From contig NZ_JAEVHL010000009.1 in NCBI RefSeq assembly GCF_016803395.1, positions 1 through 64,000 of the forward strand: a stretch of 64,000 nt of DNA. Reading direction: 5' to 3'. Origin of the DNA: Micromonospora tarensis. GTDB taxonomy: Bacteria; Actinomycetota; Actinomycetes; Mycobacteriales; Micromonosporaceae. The stretch's first letter is position 1. Every line of letters starts with the position of its first letter. A model generated the notes under the pieces. That model had not been told where the DNA came from. It worked only from the letters and a program-made list of their open reading frames with translations, and did no database searches. Positions 43,985-52,884 of the stretch are shown one piece after another. The position numbers and the translations under genes are program-made.

Positions 43985-44171
43985 GCTGACTCCTCTTACC
44001 GGAAAGGTTCGTCGCGACCGCCTTCCGGCCGCGCCCGGCAAGCAAAGCCCTGCCAACCGCCGGACGGCAGGGGTCATAACGCGACCATGACGGCGGCGAA
44101 CCGTTTCTTGACGCGGTTTTCACACCTGCCCGGTGAACAGGTGAGATGCGGCGCAGCGCAGGGTTGGTCGA
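43985..44171. promoter_or_regulatory. kdp operon leader and promoter region
   Basis: About 190 bases without a gene upstream of the kdp operon. CCCTGCC at 44048-44054 can pair with GGCAGGG at 44066-44072, a possible leader hairpin. AACCG/CGGTT inverted halves flank a TTCTTGACG stretch around 44098-44117, and CACCTG/CAGGTG halves lie near 44125-44147; either could be a KdpE site. The exact promoter cannot be fixed from sequence alone. Confidence 0.45.
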
Positions 44172-44192
44172 CTCGGGTTTCAGGAAACCGAG
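44172..44192 (-). terminator. hairpin after the methyltransferase gene
   Basis: CTCGGGTTTC at 44172-44181 pairs with GAAACCGAG at 44184-44192 with one bulged G, 20 bases beyond the stop of the leftward TRM11-like gene. Its core (TCGACTCGGGTTTC) recurs in the hairpin at 48021-48103. Confidence 0.55.
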
Positions 44193-44211
44193 GTGATCTT
44201 CCGTGCGGAGG

Positions 44212-45252
44212 TCAGGCCGGGCGGCGGGCCACCAGCACGTCCCGCATGATCGACTGATCCACCCGGTGCCGCAGCGCGCGGTAGGGCTCGTCGTCGACCA
44301 CTGTCAGGCCCGCGTCGGCCAGCGCCGCCGCGGCGTCGTCCCGGCTGGCGACGTGGGTGTTCCAGGAGATCCCGAGGGCACCGCCGGGGCGCAACAGCCG
44401 GGCCCAGACCGGCGCGGCGTCCGCGAGCAACGCCAGCGGATCGCGCGAGAGACCCTGATGTGCGGTACGGCTGCCGTGCTGTACGCCGTACGGCGCGTCG
44501 GCCACCACCAGGTCCACGGTCTCCGGGCGGAAGAACTCCCCCGACCGGGCGGTGTCCGCGTTGACCACGTCCAGCAGCTGGGTCTGGCCGGCCTTGTGCT
44601 CCTCGCGGGTCGGCGCCAGCTCGATCCGCACCCGCCGGCCGACCACCTTGCGTTCCCGGCGCACCGGCCCCGACTCCAGCACCCGGTGCTTGACCCGCTT
44701 CTGCTTCAGCCAGGTGGTGATGAACGCCCGGTACGCCTCGACGTCCTTCTGGTCGCGCTCCACCCCGGCGGCGTCGAAGCCGTACATCAGCGCCTGGTTC
44801 AGGGTGGTGCCCCGACCGCAGAGCGGGTCGAGCACCCGGAACCGTCGGCTGGTCAGCTCGCCGGCCCAGGCCGAGGCGAGCAGGGTGACGTTGAGCAGCA
44901 GCTTGGTGAACTGCTCGTTGGTCTTGCCCGGGTACTTCTGGATGGTGAGCAGGTCGTCGTCGTAGCGGTCCAGCCGGCTCCACTCGACCGGCCGCAGCAG
45001 CTCACCGACGATCTCGAACAGCGCGTACCCGGCGGAGAGGTTGCCCAGCGCGGCCAGGTCACGGTCGGTCAGCCCATCACCGCTGAAGGTGACGTAGGAC
45101 GCCCCTCCGACGACCTCGGTGTCCAGCTCGCCGATCCGACCGTCCAGCGCCGAGTTGCCGAAGATCTCCAGCTCGGCCCGGGTGAGGTCGACGGCGGAGC
45201 GGGCGTACACCCGGTTGGTGGCGGGCAGGATGAGCAGGCCGTAACGCGTCAT
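44212..45252 (-). CDS. TRM11-like SAM-dependent methyltransferase
   Basis: 346 residues. The N-terminal part resembles the THUMP-like region of TRM11-type RNA methyltransferases (YGLLILPATNRVYARSAVDL, then a KYPGKTNEQFTKLLLN segment). The C-terminal Rossmann methyltransferase has RVLDPLCGRGTTLNQALMYG as the SAM site and VDLVVADAPYGVQHG, a variant of the DPPY motif used by N-methyltransferases on guanine or adenine. In archaea and eukaryotes TRM11 makes N2-methylguanosine in tRNA; here the target is unproven. The ATG at 45252 is the first in frame with full family coverage. It is a single gene, divergent from the ZAS protein. Confidence 0.85.
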   Translation of the reverse strand: MTRYGLLILPATNRVYARSAVDLTRAELEIFGNSALDGRIGELDTEVVGGASYVTFSGDGLTDRDLAALGNLSAGYALFEIVGELLRPVEWSRLDRYDDDLLTIQKYPGKTNEQFTKLLLNVTLLASAWAGELTSRRFRVLDPLCGRGTTLNQALMYGFDAAGVERDQKDVEAYRAFITTWLKQKRVKHRVLESGPVRRERKVVGRRVRIELAPTREEHKAGQTQLLDVVNADTARSGEFFRPETVDLVVADAPYGVQHGSRTAHQGLSRDPLALLADAAPVWARLLRPGGALGISWNTHVASRDDAAAALADAGLTVVDDEPYRALRHRVDQSIMRDVLVARRPA

Positions 45253-45324
45253 GATCCGGCGAGTATTCCACAACCGGTGACAGTCGCCGGGAACCGGAAC
45301 GGCCGCCGGAGCGACTACCGGTAC

Positions 45325-46216
45325 ATGGGGTGTGAGCAGTGGCGGGAGGTCCTGTCCGCGCAGTTGGACGGGGAGGAGACCGCCGCCGAACTGACGGCGG
45401 TGCAGCAGCACCTCGACGGGTGCGCCGAGTGCCGGGGCTGGTTCACGGCCGCGGCTGCGGTGACCCGTCGGGTTCGTACCCGATTGGTCGCCGAGGTGCC
45501 CGACCGGACCGAGGCGATCCTGGCTGCCACCGCCGCCGCCCCGGCCCGCCGCCCGTGGTGGCGACGCCGGGCCGGGCATGGCCCGCTGGTCGCCGGTCTC
45601 ACGGAAGGCGCGCGGGCATGGCCCGCTGGTCGCCGGCCTGCGGAAGGCGCGCGGGCGTGGTCCGCTGGTCGCCGGGCTCCGGTCGGCGCTCGGGCTGCTC
45701 GGCGCGGTGCAACTGGTGCTCGGCCTGGCCCAGGTGGGCCGGGGCGCGACCGCCGATCACCTGCACCCCACCGGCCAGCACCTGTGGCACGAATCGGCAG
45801 CGTGGAACGTCGCCGTCGGGGCCGGCTTCCTCTTCGTGGCGCTGCGCCGCAGCCCTCCGGCCGGGCTGCTGCCGATGCTCAGCGCGTTCGTCGGCACGTT
45901 GCTGCTGCTGTCGGTGAACGACCTGGCCACCGGATCGGTGGGCGGGGAACGGCTGGTCAGTCACGGCTTCCTGGTGGTTGGCTACCTGATCACCGTGCTG
46001 CTGTCCCGACCCGGCCTGCGCCCCGGCGGGCCCGCGCCGCAGCGGCAGCCGACACCGTCGCGCTGGCGGTTCGGCGCCGACGAGGTGGACCGGCCGCTGC
46101 GGGTGGTACGCCCCGAGTCGTATCCAGCGCAGGCCGCCGACCGTTTCGCCGCCCCGGCGGCGCAGGGCGGGCATGCCACGCGTACCGATCAGGCCGGCGG
46201 ACGTCGCGCCGCCTGA
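45325..46216 (+). CDS. zinc-finger (ZAS) anti-sigma-like membrane protein; frameshift near 45605 within tandem repeats
   Basis: About 297 residues. The cytoplasmic N-terminus is a zf-HC2/ZAS domain with HLDGCAEC (H-x3-C-x2-C). An Arg-rich linker with three 13-residue repeats (core GHGPLVAGL) follows, then four membrane helices (LGLLGAVQLVLGLAQV, WNVAVGAGFLFVAL, MLSAFVGTLLLLSV, LVVGYLITVLL) and a charged tail. Anti-sigma factors of this kind hold an ECF sigma factor at the membrane, but no sigma gene is adjacent. The first DNA repeat is 40 bases and the others 39; this extra base shifts the frame and is probably an error. The start ATG is at 45325. Confidence 0.78.
45574..45691 (+). repeat. 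three tandem 39-bp repeats inside the ZAS protein gene
   Basis: Units at 45574-45613 (40 bases), 45614-45652 and 45653-45691 (39 each) share the core CCGCTGGTCGCCGG and code for a 13-residue repeat. Units 1 and 2 differ at only a few positions; unit 1 has one extra base, which causes the frame change in the gene. Confidence 0.85.
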
Positions 46217-46247
46217 CCGTCGGCGGCATCGACCACCCGGCGGACGC

Positions 46248-46775
46248 TCAGGTCGTGTGCCTGGTCGGGCCCTCGCTGTGGCGCGTTCCGGCGGCGTCAC
46301 TGCCGAGCAGCAGGCCGAGTTCCGATGTGTCGTCGGTCTGGCACCGGGGATCGTGGGCTGCGTAGAGCAGGGACAGCTGTCTGTGCAGCTGGCGCCGTTC
46401 GTCCTCGCCGAGCGGAGCGAGGAAGCCGTCCTCGGCCCAGCGCAGCGCCGTGAGGGCTTCCGACAATACGGTGCGGCCGTCGGTGGTGACGCTGATGAGC
46501 TGTTTCCGGCGGTCGGTGGGGCTGCGCTCGCGCCGGACATATCCGTTGCGCTCAAGGCCGTCGATGACCGCGACCATCGTGGTGCGGTCGAGTCCAGTCT
46601 GCTGAGACAGGTCACGCTGGGACAACTCCCCGTCCTGGACGAAGGCCAGCACCCGCAGATCCCGGCCGCGTAGGCGGAAGGGCAGGAGCGCCTCTTCCAT
46701 TCGGGCGCTGGCGAGGTTGGCCAACCTCAGCAGCAGGTAGCCGGTGGCGGAGGAGATGGTTTCGGATGAGCGCAC
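46248..46775 (-). CDS. MarR-family transcription regulator
   Basis: 175 residues. Winged-helix MarR fold: LRVLAFVQDGELSQRDLSQQ, GLDRTTMVAVIDGLERNGYV as recognition helix region, RRERSPTDRRKQLISVTTDG as the wing. Dimer helices are at both ends. It starts at a GTG at 46775 and is divergent from a small membrane protein. A near-perfect 27-base palindrome lies between the two genes, so autoregulation and control of the neighbour are very likely. The signal molecule is unknown. Confidence 0.92.
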   Translation of the reverse strand: MRSSETISSATGYLLLRLANLASARMEEALLPFRLRGRDLRVLAFVQDGELSQRDLSQQTGLDRTTMVAVIDGLERNGYVRRERSPTDRRKQLISVTTDGRTVLSEALTALRWAEDGFLAPLGEDERRQLHRQLSLLYAAHDPRCQTDDTSELGLLLGSDAAGTRHSEGPTRHTT

Positions 46776-46801
46776 AAAACGTAGCCTAGTCTTCCGCTGA
46801 A

Positions 46802-46828
46802 CTGATCGTCAGCTACGCTGATGATCAG
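46802..46828. promoter_or_regulatory. MarR operator palindrome
   Basis: CTGATCGTCAGC (46802-46813) and GCTGATGATCAG (46817-46828) are inverted copies with one mismatch in 12 around a TAC centre. The site lies midway between the divergent MarR gene (start 46775) and the membrane-protein gene (start 46854), the classical place for a MarR dimer. Confidence 0.82.
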
Positions 46829-46853
46829 TGAGCCGGCCTACTAGGAGAGTCGT

Positions 46854-47243
46854 ATGAAGATGCGCGTCATCCTCACCATCGTCGGCGTGATCACCGCAAC
46901 GCCCGCACTTGCCTTGTTCTGGCCGCAACTGCTGACGAGCAGTTATGGACTGGCCGACCCCGATCGGATGACCACCGCGCTGCTCCAGCACCGAGGTGTG
47001 CTGCAGGCCGCTCTCGGCGCGGCCATCATCTGGGGAGCCTTCTACCTGCCGGCCAGAGTGCCGGCGGCGGCGACCGCCATCATCACCAAGTCGGTCTTTC
47101 TCGCCCTGACCGTCGTCGACGTCGGCATGCGGGCCGACATGAACCTCGTCTCGCTGGTCTTCGACCCGATCGCCATCGTCATCCTGACGATCGTCATCGT
47201 GCTCCACTTCCGCGAATCGTCCCCCGCCGCCGCACCAGCCTGA
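46854..47243 (+). CDS. small four-helix membrane protein under MarR control
   Basis: 129 residues with four predicted helices (VILTIVGVITATPALALFW, AALGAAIIWGAFYLPARVP, a third around KSVFLALTVVDVGMRA, and LVFDPIAIVILTIVIVLHF). AGGAG stands 7 bases before the ATG at 46854. I do not recognise a named family with confidence. The divergent MarR gene and shared operator suggest it answers the same signal, for example membrane or solvent stress. Confidence 0.75.
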   Translation: MKMRVILTIVGVITATPALALFWPQLLTSSYGLADPDRMTTALLQHRGVLQAALGAAIIWGAFYLPARVPAAATAIITKSVFLALTVVDVGMRADMNLVSLVFDPIAIVILTIVIVLHFRESSPAAAPA

Positions 47244-47327
47244 AGCCCGGCACTGGCGTGGCTCGGGCAGAGCGCGGGTTCCGTCAGCGGCGGCGCGAGC
47301 GTGCAGGCCAGAGCAGTGGAGGGCAGC

Positions 47328-47978
47328 TCAAGCCGGAGGCGCTGGCCGGGCCGGGCCGGCACCGGCGATGACCTGCGGGATGACCTGTTCGACGATGGTC
47401 AGCAGGGTGGTGGTGAGCAGCAGGTGGACCTGGGCGCGGGTCAACGCATCCCGCTGGAGCCACTCCCGGGCGGTCGACGTGGCCAGCCCGCCATACGCCC
47501 GGACCATCCCGCGCAACTCCTCGCGGTGGTGCGCCTCGCCGGCCAGCCCGACGGCGACCAGCATGCGGTCCGCAGCGACCTCCTCAGCCTCGGCGAGCAC
47601 CCGCTCCACGTCGGCGTCCCCGCCCATCCCCCGCGCGGTGACCGCTGCCAGCCAGGACGTGCTGTGCCGGGACACCACGTCGAGGAACCAGGTGACGCTG
47701 GCGTCGACCCGGGTCCGCAGATCACCCTTGGGCAACCGCTCCACCGCCACCTCGGGGATGGTCACCATGACCCGGACGACCTCCAGGTAGAGGTCCTTCT
47801 TCGTGCCGAAGTAGTGGTTGACCAAGCCCCGGGCGACACCCGCCTCGCGGGCGACGTCGGTGGTCGACACGTCCGCGTACGGGCGCTCGCCGAACAGCCG
47901 GACCGCGCAGGCCAGGATCTGCCCGCGCCGGGCGTCCGGTTCCAACCGCCGGCGACGAGGAGCCGTCTCGACACTCAT
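47328..47978 (-). CDS. TetR-family transcription regulator
   Basis: 216 residues. TetR helix-turn-helix at the N-terminus (RGQILACAVRLFGERPYADV, then STTDVAREAGVARGLVNHYF and GTKKDLYLEVV). The C-terminal ligand domain is helical and variable. I use the ATG at 47978; an upstream codon at 48002 adds only eight residues. It lies next to and divergent from the beta-oxidation genes, so it may repress them with an acyl-CoA as inducer, as in FadR/KstR-like systems. That link rests on position only. Confidence 0.9.
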   Translation of the reverse strand: MSVETAPRRRRLEPDARRGQILACAVRLFGERPYADVSTTDVAREAGVARGLVNHYFGTKKDLYLEVVRVMVTIPEVAVERLPKGDLRTRVDASVTWFLDVVSRHSTSWLAAVTARGMGGDADVERVLAEAEEVAADRMLVAVGLAGEAHHREELRGMVRAYGGLATSTAREWLQRDALTRAQVHLLLTTTLLTIVEQVIPQVIAGAGPARPAPPA

Positions 47979-48020
47979 CTGCCCGACCCTATCGCCGCAC
48001 ATCCCCGGCGACGCTCACGT

Positions 48021-48103
48021 CGCTTGATCGACTCGGCTTCCTTGAAGTCGCGGCATCCGGCGGCGGCGGATAGCCCGATTTCAAGAACCCGAGTCGATCA
48101 GCG
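48021..48103. repeat. long imperfect inverted repeat before the beta-oxidation genes
   Basis: The arm 48021-48049 (core TTGATCGACTCGG) is inverted at 48077-48103 (core CCGAGTCGATCA) with a few mismatches, and a G/C-rich loop of about 27 bases lies between. It could fold as a hairpin in RNA or extrude as a cruciform. The core resembles the hairpin at 44172-44192, so it may belong to a dispersed intergenic repeat family. A role as the TetR operator is less likely because of the length. Confidence 0.6.
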
Positions 48104-48176
48104 TGCCCGTCGATCAACGCAGCCGGGCCTCCGCGACTTATTGACATGCCGCCAACAGGACGCGAGGGTGGTGCAC

Positions 48177-49336
48177 ATGTCGACGCCCGACGGTCCCCCC
48201 TCGCCCTGGCGGCAGCCTGAGCACGACGACCTGGCCGACCTGGCCCGCACCTTCTTCACCAAGGAGGTGCTGCCGCACGCCGAGCGCTGCTGGCGCAGGG
48301 CCACCCGGACCGCGGGCACTACCGGCGCGCCGGCGAGCTGGGGTTGCTCGGCCTGTCCGTCCCGGAGGAGTACGGCGGTGGCGGCGGCGGCTTCACCCAC
48401 GAGGCGGTGCTGCTGCACGAGCAGGCGCACACCGGGGAGGGCAGCCTCGGACTGGCAGTGCACAGCGGCATCGTCACCGGCTACCTGGTGGCGTACGGCA
48501 GCGAGGAGCAGAAACGGCGCTGGCTGCCCGGCCTGTGCAGCGGCGAGCTGGTCGGCGCGATCGCGATGACCGAGCCGGACGGCGGCTCCGATCTCCAGGC
48601 GATGCGCACCCGGGCGGTCCGCGACGGCGACGACTACCTGGTCACCGGCGCGAAGACGTTCATCACCAACGGCGGCCTGGCCGACCTGGTCATCGTGGCC
48701 GTGAAGACCGACCCCGAGCAGCGGGCGGCCGGGGTCTCGTTGCTGGTCTGCGAGGTGGGTGGCGACCCGGAGGGCTTCCGCCGGGGCCGGCTGCTGTCCA
48801 AGATCGGGCTGCACGCCAACGACACCGCCGAGCTGTTCTTCGACGAGTTCCGGGTGCCGGCGGCCAACCTGCTCGGCGGTGCCGAGGGGCTGGGCTTCAT
48901 CCAGCTCATGCAGCAGCTCCCGCAGGAACGGCTGGTGATCGGGGTCGGCGCGGTGGCGGCCATGGAACGGGCGGTCGAGCTGACCGTGGCGTACGCCAAG
49001 GAGCGCACCGCCTTCGGCAAACCGCTGATGGGGCACCAGAACACCCGGATGGTGCTCGCCGAGTGCGCCACCCGCACCCGGGTCAGCCGGGTCTTCCTGG
49101 ACGACTGCATCGTCCGGCACACCCGGGGCGAGCTGGACGTGGCCACCGCGGCGATGGCGAAGTCGTGGCTCACCGACGGGCAGTGCGAGGTCATCGACCG
49201 GTGCCTCCAGCTCTTCGGTGGCTACGGCTACACCACCGAGTACCCGATCGCCCGGATGTACGCCGACGCCCGGGTGCAGAAGATCTACGGCGGCACCAAC
49301 GAGATCATGAAGGAGCTGATCGCCCGTGCCCTCTGA
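48177..49336 (+). CDS. acyl-CoA dehydrogenase; frameshift near 48292
   Basis: About 386 residues. FAD enzyme for the first step of beta-oxidation: [117 protein letters not shown] and [16 protein letters not shown]. Near 48292 the frame breaks; adding one G in the run gives [17 protein letters not shown]. The ATG at 48177 starts the protein at the usual distance from the first helix. Its end overlaps the thiolase start by 11 bases. Confidence 0.92.
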
Positions 49337-50540
49337 GGCGTACGTCTATGACGCGGTCCGCACCCCGCGCGGACGCGGCCGGGACACCGGCGCGCTGCAC
49401 GGGGTCAAGCCGATCTCGCTGGTGGTCGGCCTGATCGACGCGTTGCGCGAGCGCAACCCCGGCCTGGACGTCGGGCGGTTGGAGGATCTGCTGCTCGGCA
49501 TCGTCACCCCGGTCGGTGAGCAGGGCGGTGACCTGGCGCGGGCCGCCGCGCTGCTGGCCGGGTTGCCCGACCAGGTGGGCGGGGTGCAGCTCAACCGGTT
49601 CTGCGCCTCCGGATTGGAGGCGGTCAACTCCGCCGCGGCGCGGATCCGCTCCGGTTGGGAGCACCTGCTGCTCGCCGGTGGGGTGGAGTCGATGTCCCGG
49701 GTGCCGATGGGCTCCGACGGCGCGGCCTGGGCCACCGACCCGCAGACCGCGCTGGCCACGTCGTTCGTGCCGCAGGGCGTCAGCGCCGACCTGATCGCCA
49801 CAGTGGAGGGCTTCACCCGCGACGACGTGGACGGCTACGCGCTGCGGTCGCAGGAGCGGGCCGCCAAGGCGTGGGCCGGCGGGCACTTCGCCCGGTCGGT
49901 GGTGCCGGTCCGCGACGGCAACGGCCTGGACATCCTCACAGTGGACGAGCACCTCCGCCCGGACACCACCCGGGAGGCCCTCGCTCGGCTCACCCCGTCC
50001 TTCGCCAGCATGGGCGAGGCGGCCGGGTTCGACGCTGTCGCGTTGCAGAAGTTCCACTGGCTGGAGGCGATCGAGCACGTGCACCACGCCGGCAACTCGT
50101 CGGGCATCGTGGACGGGGCGGCGCTGGTGCTGATCGGCTCTGAGCAGGTCGGTCGGGACCTCGGCCTCACCCCGCGCGCCCGGATCGTCGGCGCGGCGGT
50201 CACCGGCGCCGACCCGACGCTGATGCTGACCGGCCCGATCCCGGCCACCCACAAGGCGCTCGCCGCCGCCGGGCTGACAGTGCACGACATCGACCTGTTC
50301 GAGATCAACGAGGCGTTCTCGGCGGTGGTGCTCAAGTACGTCCGTGACCTGGGCCTCGACCCGGACCGGGTGAACGTCAACGGTGGCGCGATCGCCCTCG
50401 GCCACCCGCTCGGGGCGACCGGAGCGATGCTGCTCGGTACGGCGTTGGACGAGGTGGAGCGCCGCGAGCTGCGCCGCGCCGTGGTGACCCTGTGCATCGG
50501 CGGCGGCATGGGCGTCGCCACCGTGCTCGAGCGCTGCTGA
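49326..50540 (+). CDS. acetyl-CoA acyltransferase (3-ketoacyl-CoA thiolase)
   Basis: 404 residues, the last step of a beta-oxidation turn. The nucleophilic Cys is in [46 protein letters not shown] (His) and the second active Cys in [10 protein letters not shown] complete the catalytic set. The GTG at 49326 overlaps the dehydrogenase gene. It probably works on acyl-CoA of unknown length; with the FadB-like and racemase genes downstream it forms a complete cycle. Confidence 0.94.
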   Translation: MPSEAYVYDAVRTPRGRGRDTGALHGVKPISLVVGLIDALRERNPGLDVGRLEDLLLGIVTPVGEQGGDLARAAALLAGLPDQVGGVQLNRFCASGLEAVNSAAARIRSGWEHLLLAGGVESMSRVPMGSDGAAWATDPQTALATSFVPQGVSADLIATVEGFTRDDVDGYALRSQERAAKAWAGGHFARSVVPVRDGNGLDILTVDEHLRPDTTREALARLTPSFASMGEAAGFDAVALQKFHWLEAIEHVHHAGNSSGIVDGAALVLIGSEQVGRDLGLTPRARIVGAAVTGADPTLMLTGPIPATHKALAAAGLTVHDIDLFEINEAFSAVVLKYVRDLGLDPDRVNVNGGAIALGHPLGATGAMLLGTALDEVERRELRRAVVTLCIGGGMGVATVLERC

Positions 50541-50554
50541 CCCGGAGGACAACC

Positions 50555-52715
50555 ATGACCGACACCATCCGGTACGACCGCGGCGCCGACGGCATCGTCA
50601 CGCTCACCCTGGACGACCCGACCCAGTCCGCGAACACCATGAACCGGGCGTACGCCGCGTCGATGAGCGCGGTGCTCGACCGGCTGGAGGCTGAGCCCGA
50701 CCTCGCCGGCGTCATGGTGACCAGCGCCAAGTCGACGTTCTTCGCCGGCGGCGACCTGCCGGAGATGATCCGCGCCACCCGCGCGGACGCGCCCGCGCTG
50801 GCCGAGCTGCTCGGCACCATCAAACGGGACCTGCGCCGGCTGGAGACGCTGGGCCGGCCGGTGGTCGCGGCGGTCAACGGGTCCGCGCTCGGCGGCGGGC
50901 TGGAGATCACGCTCGCCTGCCACCACCGGATCGCGCTGGACGTGCCCGACTCACGGCTCGGGCTGCCCGAGGTGACGCTGGGTCTGCTACCCGGGGCCGG
51001 CGGGGTCACCCGGACGGTACGGATGCTCGGCCTGGCGGAAGCGCTGACCACTGTGCTGCTCACCGGCCGACGGATGCGCCCGGCCGACGCGCTGGCCGCC
51101 GGTCTGGTCGACGAGGTGGTCGGCACCGAGGCGGAGTTGCGGGACCGGGCCGTGCCTGGATCGTCGCCAACCCGCAGCCGAAGCAGCCGTGGGACCGGCC
51201 GGACTACCGGATGCCCGGCGGCAGCCCGGCCAGCCGTTCCCTCGCCGCGCAGCTGCCCGCCTTCCCGGCCACCCTGCGCAAGCAGCTCAAGGGCGCCCGG
51301 CTGCCCGCGCCCGAGGCGATCCTGGCCACCGCCGTCGAAGGCGCGCAGGTCGACGTGGACACCGCGTTCACAGTGGAGACCCGGCACCTGATCGGCCTGC
51401 TCACCGGGCAGGTCGCCAAGAACATGATCGGGGCGTTCTTCTTCGACCTGAAGGCGGTCAACGGCGGTGCCGCCCGACCGTCAGTGGACGTCCCGCAGGT
51501 GCGGCGGGTGGCGGTGCTCGGCGCGGGCATGATGGGCGCGGGCATCGCGTACGCCTGCGCCAACGCCGGGTTGGACGTGGTGGTCAGGGACGTCTCCCCG
51601 GAGGCAGCCGGCCGGGCCCGGTCACACGCCGAACGGTTGCTGGCCCGCAAGGTGGGCAAGGGCCGCGCGACGGAGGCGGACGCGCGCGCCGTGCTGGACC
51701 GGATCACGGTCACCGACCAGGTGGACGCGCTCGCCGGCTGCGACGCGGTGATCGAGGCGGTCTTCGAGGACCCGGCGCTGAAGCAGGCCGTGTTCGCCGA
51801 GGTGCTACCCGTGCTGGCGCCCGACGCGCTGCTCGCCTCCAACACGTCCACCCTGCCGATCACCGGGTTGGCCGAGGGCGTGGACCGGCCGGCCGACTTC
51901 ATCGGGATGCACTTCTTCTCCCCGGTGGACCGGATGCCGTTGCTGGAGATCGTGGTGGGTGAACGGACCGGGGACGTCGCGCTGGCCCGGGCCTTCGACC
52001 TGGGCCGGCGAATCGGCAAGACGCCGATCGTGGTCGACGACGGGCGGGGCTTCTTCACCAGCCGGGTGATCGGCCACTTCATCGACGAGGCGGTCGGCAT
52101 GGTCGCCGAGGGCGTCCCCGCCGCGTCGTCGAGCAGGCCGCCCTCCAGGCCGGCTACCCGACCGGGCCACTGGCGCTGGCCGACGAGGTGAGTCTCACCC
52201 TGATCCAGCGGATCCGCCGTCAGTTCGAGGCGGCCAGCGCGGAGTACCGGCCACTGCCGGCGCACCGGCTCGTCGACGAACTGGTCGACGCGTACGACCG
52301 GCCGGGGCGCGCCGCCGGGCGCGGCTTCTACTCGTACGACGACGGCACCCGAGGCCGGCTGTGGACCGGTCTCGCCGACCTGATCACCGACGCCGGCCGG
52401 GCGGTGCCCTTCACCGATCTCCAGGAGCGGATGCTCTTCGCCGAGGCGCTGGACGCGTTGCGCTGCCTGGAGGAGGGAGTGCTGCGCACCGAGACCGACG
52501 CCAACATCGGCTCAATCTTCGGCATCGGCTTCCCGGCCTGGACCGGTGGGGTGATCCGCTACGTCCGGCAGTACGCGGGCGGCCCGGCGGGCTTCGCGGC
52601 CCGGGCCACCGAGCTGGCCGACCGCTACGGGGACCGGTTCAGGCCTCCCGCCGACCTGGTCGACCGGCTCGCCGCGTCCGGCGCCCGGTCCGCTGATGCG
52701 ACGGCCGCCGGATGA
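50555..52715 (+). CDS. FadB/FadJ-type enoyl-CoA hydratase/3-hydroxyacyl-CoA dehydrogenase; frameshifts near 51150 and 52125
   Basis: About 720 residues, two enzymes in one chain. The N-terminal crotonase domain has KSTFFAGGDLPEM and NGSALGGGLEITLACHHRIA (oxyanion hole) with LPEVTLGLLPGAGG catalytic Glu. The C-terminal dehydrogenase has RRVAVLGAGMMGAGIAYACA for NAD, EAVFEDPALKQAVF, ASNTSTLPIT and FIGMHFFSPVDRM with the catalytic His. A second helical domain (GFPAWTGGVIRYV) closes it. Adding one C near 51150 gives RDRARAWIVANPQ, and one G near 52125 gives PAAVVEQAALQAGYP. ATG at 50555 follows GGAGGA. Confidence 0.93.
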
Positions 52716-52773
52716 GAACCGCCTGCGGTCGATTCGCGCGGGTCGCCGCCCGCGCCGTGAGGGCCGACAGCAT

Positions 52774-52846
52774 GATCGTGCCCGATCAAGGATCTGGTGG
52801 CATCGGATGGCTTCGCACACCACTACATCCTGGATCGAGCGCGATC
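52774..52846. terminator. long imperfect hairpin between the FadB-like and racemase genes
   Basis: Arms 52774-52800 (core GATCGTGCCCGATC) and 52820-52846 (core GATCGAGCGCGATC) pair at about 22 of 27 positions around a 19-base loop. It lies 58 bases after the FadB-like stop and can serve as a terminator or processing site; the racemase gene follows. Confidence 0.55.
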
Positions 52847-52884
52847 TTGGCCGGAGACAGCGAGACCACGCCGATGAGCGCCGC

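Noticed and set aside
40248..43989. Long rightward open frames across kdpA and kdpB
   Set aside because: Antisense shadows of strongly conserved pump subunits; Ser/Thr/Arg- or Asp/Gln/His-rich with no domains.
44048..44072. c-di-AMP (ydaO-type) riboswitch in the kdp leader
   Set aside because: Only a short hairpin is visible; I could not match the conserved pieces of that riboswitch.
45574..45691. CRISPR-like array
   Set aside because: Repeats are directly joined without spacers and are in frame within a protein gene.
48021..48103. Attachment site or transposon end
   Set aside because: No integrase, transposase or target duplication nearby; the inverted arms fit an intergenic repeat or hairpin better.
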